64,000 bases of DNA from positions 29,742-93,741 of the forward strand of contig NZ_JAGPWD010000021.1 in NCBI RefSeq assembly GCF_018119395.1, in the 5' to 3' direction. The position numbers and the translations under genes are program-made. This document shows, piece by piece, positions 59,013 to 64,000 of the stretch. This DNA comes from Massilia sp. ZL223 (GTDB lineage Bacteria; Pseudomonadota; Gammaproteobacteria; Burkholderiales; Burkholderiaceae_D). The notes under the pieces are model-generated. The model did no database searches. It saw only the letters and a list, made by a program, of their open reading frames with translations, and was not told where the DNA came from. The stretch's first letter is position 1; each line of letters begins with the position of its first letter.

Positions 59013-61294
59013 GACTGGCTCCCGGCGCGTTCGACGATGACGTCGATGGCCTTGGCCGCGGGGACCTTGCTTTCCTTGGCGTGGTGCCAGAGCGGAATCA
59101 GGGGATTGCATTCCGGGTAGTAGCCGGCGATGCATCCCGCAGGCACGTCGTAGGGAACGACCGCCAGGCCATCCACGCGCCGCTCCACGCCGTCCTGGGC
59201 CGCCGCGCGCAGGTTGACCATGTCTCCCTCGCGCAGCGCCAGGCGCGCCATGTCGCCCGGCGCCATGAACAGCACCATGCGGCTGCCGTGCACGCCGCGG
59301 AAGCGGTCGTCGTAGCTGTAGATGGTGGTGTTGAACTGGCCGTCGCTGCGGATCGTGAACAGCCGCAGAGACTGTGCCGTGGCATGCATGTCCGGGTCGC
59401 CCAGCAGGTTCTCGGGCACGGTGAAGTTGGCCTTGCCGCTCTCGGTCTCCCACTTGCGCTCGGCCGCGGCGAGCGGCTTGCGGAAACCGCCCGGTGTCCA
59501 CATGCGGGCATTGAAGTCCTTAAAGATGTCCGGATAGGTGGCTTCGATGGCGTCGCGCACCGTCGCATAATCGGCTACCCAGGCATCCCAGTCGAGCTTC
59601 GGATTCGCGTCCAGCGTGGCCTTGGCGATGCCGGCCACGATCGCCGGCTCCGACAGCAAGGTTGCGGCGGCGGGTTCCGCCATGCCGCGCGAGCCGTGCA
59701 TGCAGGCGGTGCTGTCCTCGACGGTCACCGCCTGTTCGCCGCTCGCCTGGCGGTCGGTCTCGATCCGGCCCAGGCAAGGGAGGAGGTAGGCGGCCTTGCC
59801 GTGGATGACGTGGGTGCGATTGAGCTTGGTCGCGATCTGCACCGTGAGCGGAATCCCGCGCCAGGCCGCTTCCATCATGACGGTCTCCGGCACCGCGCGC
59901 ACGAAGTTCCCTCCCAGGCCGATGAAGGCCTGCAGCTTGCGCGCCAGGATCGCCTCGCAGGCGTCCACGGTGTTCATGCCGGGCTTGCGCGGTGGCTCGA
60001 AGCCGTATTGCTCCTTGAGCTTGTCGAGGGGCGCCAGCTCGGGCTTTTCGGTGATGCCGACCGTGCGCTGTCCTTGGACATTCGAGTGCCCGCGCACCGG
60101 GCAGATGCCGGCGCCGGGCCGGCCGATGTGGCCGCCCAGCAGCAGCAGGTTGACGAGCATGGCCACGTTCTGCACGCCGTTGCGGTGCTGGGTCAGGCCC
60201 ATGCCGTACACCGCCATCACCGCGCGGGAGCGGCACCAGACTTCGGCCGCGCCTTCCAGCGCCCCGCGCGTCAGCCCGGATTCGCGCTCGATCTCGCTCC
60301 ATTCGGAGCTGCGCACCGCCTGCGCGAACGCTTCGAAGCCATGGGTATGTTCCGCGATGAAGTCGCGGTCGAGGACCGGCGCCGAGGCGTCGGCGGCCAG
60401 GATCGCCTTGCACAGGCCCATGATCGCCGCCGTGTCGCCGGCGGGCCGCACCTGGTGGTACTGGGTGCTGATCACGGTCTCGTGCCCGGTCAGCATCTCC
60501 AGCGGCGACTGCGGATTGGTGAAGCTGACCAGGCCGCGCTCGCGCAGCGGATTGAAGGTGATGACCGGCACCCCGCGCCGGCGCGCCGCCTGCAGCTGGT
60601 GCAGCATGCGCGGGCTGTTCACGCCCACGTTCTGTCCGAAGAAGAAAATGCAGTCGGTCCGTTCGAAGTCCGGCAGGCCGATGGTGCCGACGCCCACGCC
60701 GATGGTCTTCTGCAGGCCCACGGAGGTGCTCTCGTGGCACATGTTGGAGCTGTCGGGCAGGTTGTTGTTGCCGTACATGCGGGCCAGCAGCTGGAACATG
60801 TAGGAGGTCTCCAGCGAAGCGCGGCCGGAGGCGTAGAACACCACCTGTTCGCGCTCGAAGCCGCGCAGCGCGGCGCCGATCTCGGCGAAGGCCGTGTCCC
60901 AGCCGATTTCGCGGTAGGTGTCGGTGGCAGGGTCCCAGCGCAGCGGCACCGTGAGCCGGCCCTGGTCCTCCAGCTGGTGGTCGCTCCAGCTCTCGAGCTC
61001 CGTCAATGTGTGGCGCTCGAAGAAATCGGCGCCAATGGTGCGGCTGGTGGTTTCCCAGGCGGTGGCCTTGGCCCCGCTGGAACAGAATTCGAAGGGATGG
61101 GGATGGGCCGGCTTGGCCCAGGCGCAGCTGGCGCAGGCATAGCCGTCGGGCTTGTTCTGCCGGGGCAGCAGGGTGCTGTCCTTCGCGACGGTGTCCTGGT
61201 GCAGCAGGATGGTGGCGACGTCGCGCACCGATCCCCATCCGCCTGCAGGCATGTTGGGTGTGCGGGAGTGCGGTTTTCCTTGGTCCTGGCTCAT
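59009..61294 (-). CDS. FdhF/YdeP-family molybdopterin oxidoreductase
   Basis: This 761-residue molybdenum-bis-MGD enzyme is similar in length to E. coli YdeP. The N-terminal cysteines CASC and FEFCSSGAKA may hold an iron-sulfur cluster. SSNMCHESTSVGL places cysteine at the metal-ligand position of formate dehydrogenases. IFFFGQNVGVNSPRM and RPGAGICPVRGHSNVQG are cofactor-binding stretches, with a C-terminal molybdopterin dinucleotide domain. No electron-transfer subunits adjoin it. GGAAGGAGCCGCC precedes the ATG. Formate oxidation is possible but YdeP-like proteins are not well defined. Confidence 0.9.
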   Translation of the reverse strand: MSQDQGKPHSRTPNMPAGGWGSVRDVATILLHQDTVAKDSTLLPRQNKPDGYACASCAWAKPAHPHPFEFCSSGAKATAWETTSRTIGADFFERHTLTELESWSDHQLEDQGRLTVPLRWDPATDTYREIGWDTAFAEIGAALRGFEREQVVFYASGRASLETSYMFQLLARMYGNNNLPDSSNMCHESTSVGLQKTIGVGVGTIGLPDFERTDCIFFFGQNVGVNSPRMLHQLQAARRRGVPVITFNPLRERGLVSFTNPQSPLEMLTGHETVISTQYHQVRPAGDTAAIMGLCKAILAADASAPVLDRDFIAEHTHGFEAFAQAVRSSEWSEIERESGLTRGALEGAAEVWCRSRAVMAVYGMGLTQHRNGVQNVAMLVNLLLLGGHIGRPGAGICPVRGHSNVQGQRTVGITEKPELAPLDKLKEQYGFEPPRKPGMNTVDACEAILARKLQAFIGLGGNFVRAVPETVMMEAAWRGIPLTVQIATKLNRTHVIHGKAAYLLPCLGRIETDRQASGEQAVTVEDSTACMHGSRGMAEPAAATLLSEPAIVAGIAKATLDANPKLDWDAWVADYATVRDAIEATYPDIFKDFNARMWTPGGFRKPLAAAERKWETESGKANFTVPENLLGDPDMHATAQSLRLFTIRSDGQFNTTIYSYDDRFRGVHGSRMVLFMAPGDMARLALREGDMVNLRAAAQDGVERRVDGLAVVPYDVPAGCIAGYYPECNPLIPLWHHAKESKVPAAKAIDVIVERAGSQS

Positions 61295-61397
61295 GGCGGC
61301 TCCTTCCACATGGAAGGGCTACCCTAGCGCCTGCCGCCGCGGCGCTCCGTGCGCATGCGCACCGACGCGGACGTCACGCGGGACGATCGCGGGTCAC

Positions 61398-62363
61398 TCA
61401 GGCAGCGATATCGGCGGCCGTATCGAGGCCCATCCTGCGGTTGGCGATACCGAAAGGCACGTGGACCATGGGGATGGTGCCGCCCGGCGCCGCCTTCAGG
61501 TGGGTCAGCTGGTCGTCGAAGAAGATGTGGGGCTTGAACACCGACAGCACCCGCGCCTTGTCCATGCCGCCGAGGAAGAAGGTCTCGTCCGCCGAGACGC
61601 CCCAGCTCTTCAGGGTGGTGACCACGCGCTCGTGCGAGGGCGCGTTGCGCGCGGTGATGATGGCGATGCGCACGATCTTGCGGTAGCCGGGATCGCGGCG
61701 CTGGGCGCGGTCTTCCAGGCGCTGCATCATCGCCAGTTTCTGGAACAGGCCCGCCAGGGGCCCCGGCTGGTGCGGGCGGGCCACGTGCAGCAGCTCGTGG
61801 GCGTGGAACTCGTCGAGGTCGTTGTTGCGCTTGAAGACGGTCTCGGACTCGTCGTCTGCCAGCACGCCGTCGAAGTCGAAGGCCACGCGCAGCTCCAGGT
61901 CGTCCTCGTCGTCGGCGATCTTCGACGGCAGCACCAGGCCGGCGGGATAATCGACGGCGATCGCGCTCTTGACGTCTTCCTCGTTGGCGCTCAGGAACAG
62001 CGAGGCGTTGAAGGCCGGCAGGTAGGCGTAGGGCGACTTGCCGTTCATGAAGGCGGCGCGCGAGATATCCAGGCCATAGTGGGCGATGGAACGCATCACG
62101 CGCAGGCCCGTCTCGGGCGAGTTGCGCGAGAACAGCACGACCTCGACCGGCGACTGGCGCGGAAAACACTTGTTGATGTTGAGGAAGCGCCGGATGAAAG
62201 GAAAGGCCACGCCCTTGCCGAGGATGAGGTCGAGGTGGCGCTCCTGGTAGCCGCGGTAGGCTTCCGGACCTTCCTCCAGGTAGACCTGGTGCGATTCCGA
62301 CAGGTCGAACAAGGCGCTGGAGGCGACGCCGATCACGAGTTTCTGCTCGATCTGAAAGGCCAT
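61398..62363 (-). CDS. Cytosolic 5'-nucleotidase-like protein
   Basis: This 321-residue protein belongs to the 5'-nucleotidase (cN-I-like) family. The HAD-like motif is RVAFDFDGVLADDESE near residue 160, with FSRNSPETGLRVMRSI and VFKPHIFFDDQLTHL as family stretches. It probably dephosphorylates nucleoside monophosphates. Its start shares one base with the stop of the upstream HDOD gene, so the two form an operon. Confidence 0.88.
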   Translation of the reverse strand: MAFQIEQKLVIGVASSALFDLSESHQVYLEEGPEAYRGYQERHLDLILGKGVAFPFIRRFLNINKCFPRQSPVEVVLFSRNSPETGLRVMRSIAHYGLDISRAAFMNGKSPYAYLPAFNASLFLSANEEDVKSAIAVDYPAGLVLPSKIADDEDDLELRVAFDFDGVLADDESETVFKRNNDLDEFHAHELLHVARPHQPGPLAGLFQKLAMMQRLEDRAQRRDPGYRKIVRIAIITARNAPSHERVVTTLKSWGVSADETFFLGGMDKARVLSVFKPHIFFDDQLTHLKAAPGGTIPMVHVPFGIANRRMGLDTAADIAA

Positions 62364-63334
62364 CAGTCTTCACTTTCCGAGAGTTGGTCGAACACCTTGC
62401 GTTCCTGGGGCGCCAGCGCGCCGGCGCTGCGCACGAAACCCGGCTGGGCGGCGTCGGCCAGCAGGCGCAGCTTGGCGAGGCGGTCGCCGGCGGCCAGCGC
62501 GCCGGCCAGGAGCAGGCCGCCATCGGGCTGGGCGATCGCGCAAGCCACGGCGGGCGGCAAGTCCCATGCGGCGGCGATGCGGGACGACAGCAGGCGCGCG
62601 GCGCCCAGCAGGGCGGCTGCGAAGCCGTCGTCGTCCGGCAGCGCTCCCGGCAGCGCCTGGTCGGCCACGCGCAGCGCCACCACCAGGCCGATGTTGTGCA
62701 TCAGTCCCGCCAGGTAGGCTTCGAAGGGATCGGCGCCGTGGGCCGGGGCGAGCAGCGAGGCGGCCAGCGCGCATTTCTCCGACTGGTTCCACAGGGTCGG
62801 CGCGAGCTGGCGCGCCAGCTGGCCGGGCTGCATGCTGATCACCGGGCGGAAAGCCACGCGCGCGAGCAGCATGCGCAAGCCGTTCTGGCCGAGCAGCAGC
62901 AGGGCGCCTTCGATGTTGCGCACCGGCGTGGCGGGCCGGTAATAGGGGCTGTTGACCTCGCGGATCACTTCGGCCACCAGCACCGCGTCCTGGGACAGCT
63001 GGCGCGCCAGGTCGGCGGCGGAACTGCCTTCGTCGCGCAGGCTGCGCAAGAGTTGCGGGATCACGGCGGGCACGCGCGGCACCAGGCCGGCCGCCGCTTC
63101 AGGCTGCCCGGCCAGGCGCGCCAGCTCGTCGATGAGCAGTGTTCCCCCCGGCACGGCGGCCGAACAGGGACCCGCGAGCCAGCGGTAGAAAGCGAGGTCC
63201 AGGCCGGCTACGGCATCGTCGCCGCGTGGCGGGTTCGCAACGGTGTCCGGCACTGCGGACGGCTGGGGAGCGGGCTCTCGCGTGGGCGTGTCGTCGCGCG
63301 CGCTCCCGAACAGGCGGGCAAGCCAGTTCTTCAT
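62363..63334 (-). CDS. HDOD-domain protein
   Basis: This 323-residue protein has a variable N-terminus (about 1-85) and an HDOD domain (PRVPAVIPQLLRSLRDEGSS; LSQDAVLVAEVIREVNSPYY; LLGQNGLRMLLARVAFRPV; LAGLMHNIGLVVALR). HDOD domains lack HD phosphodiesterase activity and are usually signalling scaffolds. No GGDEF, EAL or receiver domain is attached. It is coupled to the 5'-nucleotidase gene by a one-base overlap. Confidence 0.88.
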   Translation of the reverse strand: MKNWLARLFGSARDDTPTREPAPQPSAVPDTVANPPRGDDAVAGLDLAFYRWLAGPCSAAVPGGTLLIDELARLAGQPEAAAGLVPRVPAVIPQLLRSLRDEGSSAADLARQLSQDAVLVAEVIREVNSPYYRPATPVRNIEGALLLLGQNGLRMLLARVAFRPVISMQPGQLARQLAPTLWNQSEKCALAASLLAPAHGADPFEAYLAGLMHNIGLVVALRVADQALPGALPDDDGFAAALLGAARLLSSRIAAAWDLPPAVACAIAQPDGGLLLAGALAAGDRLAKLRLLADAAQPGFVRSAGALAPQERKVFDQLSESED

Positions 63335-63471
63335 CGGCGGGCGGGTGGAGTAGGGGCAGGGGCCATGCGGCCCATTCTACCCGAGCGCCTGCGTTTCACC
63401 TTCGGAAACGGACAAACCCGCCAGCGCGGCGCGGACGCTCGCGATGCCGGGCTGACAGCCTGGCCGCCGGG

Positions 63472-63816
63472 TCAGCGGCGGGTCGGATCGGTCGTGGTGG
63501 TCGGGTCGTTGGTCGGCGGGGTCGTCGGATTGGTGGTGGTGCTGGAGCTGCCGACAGGCGGCGGCGTGGTGGCGCTGGTGCCGGACGAGGTGCCGGTGCC
63601 CCAGGTCGAGCTGCTGCCGCTGGTGCTGCCCGTACCCGTGCCGGTGCCGGTGGTGCCGGTGCCGGTGCTGCCACCGGTGGTGCTGCCGCTGCTCATGGTC
63701 GAGCCGCTGCTGCCGCTGCTGCTGCCGGTGCCCATATCGTCGCCAGTGGATTTGCATGCCGCCAGGGCCAGGGACATCAGCCCGCCGAGCAGCAGGGCTT
63801 GATATTTATTCGTCAT
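63472..63816 (-). CDS. Ser/Thr/Gly-rich low-complexity lipoprotein
   Basis: This 114-residue protein has a lipoprotein signal with lipobox LALAAC near residue 21. The rest is almost wholly Ser, Thr, Gly and Pro (GSSSGSSGSTMSSGSTTGG, then TPPTNDPTTTTDP). No folded domain is apparent, so it probably acts as a flexible surface or envelope tether. CGAGGAGAAAAACG precedes the ATG. The coding DNA is a degenerate short-repeat tract. The remaining 184 bp to the window end show no gene. Confidence 0.78.
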   Translation of the reverse strand: MTNKYQALLLGGLMSLALAACKSTGDDMGTGSSSGSSGSTMSSGSTTGGSTGTGTTGTGTGTGSTSGSSSTWGTGTSSGTSATTPPPVGSSSTTTNPTTPPTNDPTTTTDPTRR

Positions 63817-64000
63817 CGTTTTTCTCCTCGGGTTTGGTTGGTTCCCCATCATGCGGAGCGGATCGCGAGCATGAAATAGGATCAAATCGAGACTGAATGT
63901 AGGAGCATACTCACGCATTTACGGAATCATTGCCTACACGAACAGCTTGTTTCCCCGGGGACCATGCGAAAAAAAGGCCACCTTGCGGTGTATTGCGGTG

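Noticed and set aside
59009..61294. A selenocysteine-containing formate dehydrogenase
   Set aside because: The frame is open without an in-frame TGA, and the metal-ligand position reads cysteine (NMCHES).
61349..61362. A perfect 14-bp palindrome GTGCGCATGCGCAC upstream of the FdhF-like gene
   Set aside because: Seven-base-arm palindromes are expected several times in 64 kb of GC-rich DNA, and no promoter elements or second copy support it as an operator.

Overview
The window reads as a chromosomal segment of a high-GC betaproteobacterium. The order bamD / rluD-pgeF / phaC-phaR-rimO, a complete MSHA-type pilus locus and betaproteobacterial-style housekeeping genes point to Oxalobacteraceae, most likely a Massilia-like genus. 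This is an inference from gene content and order; no rRNA or tRNA gene is visible to test it. Gene density is very high, many starts overlap the preceding stop by 1-11 nt, and no stretch over 300 bp lacks a gene.

Layout. (1) 1-511: an intrinsic terminator whose T-tract is occupied by a 451-bp internally deleted IS1595-family element with perfect 25-bp ends and an 8-bp T8 duplication. (2) 634-3907: two acyl-CoA dehydrogenases and two MaoC-fold hydratases in one overlapping operon. (3) 3898-9362 (minus): a large hybrid histidine kinase and a receiver-GGDEF diguanylate cyclase, overlapping by 4 nt. (4) 9422-12507 (minus): acyl-CoA dehydrogenase, APH-like phosphotransferase and histidine phosphatase, resembling a split ACAD10/ACAD11 or LvaA/LvaC module for 4-hydroxyacyl-CoA. 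(5) 12693-29247: MSHA-type pilus genes in two runs, E-G-F-like-A-second pilin-C-D-O-P-Q and I-I2-J-K-L-M-N, with a hairpin between the two pilin genes and a promoter-like palindrome between the runs.

(6) 29254-34522: methionine-type aminotransferase, PIN-domain protein, yaaA, bamD, rluD and pgeF. (7) 34549-40103: small membrane protein, PHA synthase phaC, its regulator phaR (with a good sigma70 promoter and a TGC-rich leader), rimO and a cystathionine beta-lyase. (8) 40250-47239: one 2329-residue protein of 13 RTX-type units followed by six VCBS-like 107-residue repeats, with no type I secretion genes beside it. (9) 47286-53681: small membrane proteins and lipoproteins, trxC, a DUF72 protein, a Ub/Mut7-C nuclease-like protein with an unknown cysteine-bearing partner, a cupin, an NTF2-like protein and an SGNH hydrolase. 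(10) 53807-63816 (minus): serB, mfd, fdhD with a YdeP/FdhF-like molybdoenzyme, a cytosolic 5'-nucleotidase, an HDOD protein and a Ser/Thr/Gly-rich lipoprotein.

A working theme is surface attachment under c-di-GMP control. A phosphorelay-plus-cyclase pair lies about 3.3 kb from a pilus whose ATPase, MshE, carries the two-motif c-di-GMP-binding N-terminus, and a very large repeat adhesin lies further on. The remaining genes are mainly lipid/CoA catabolism, PHA storage and housekeeping.
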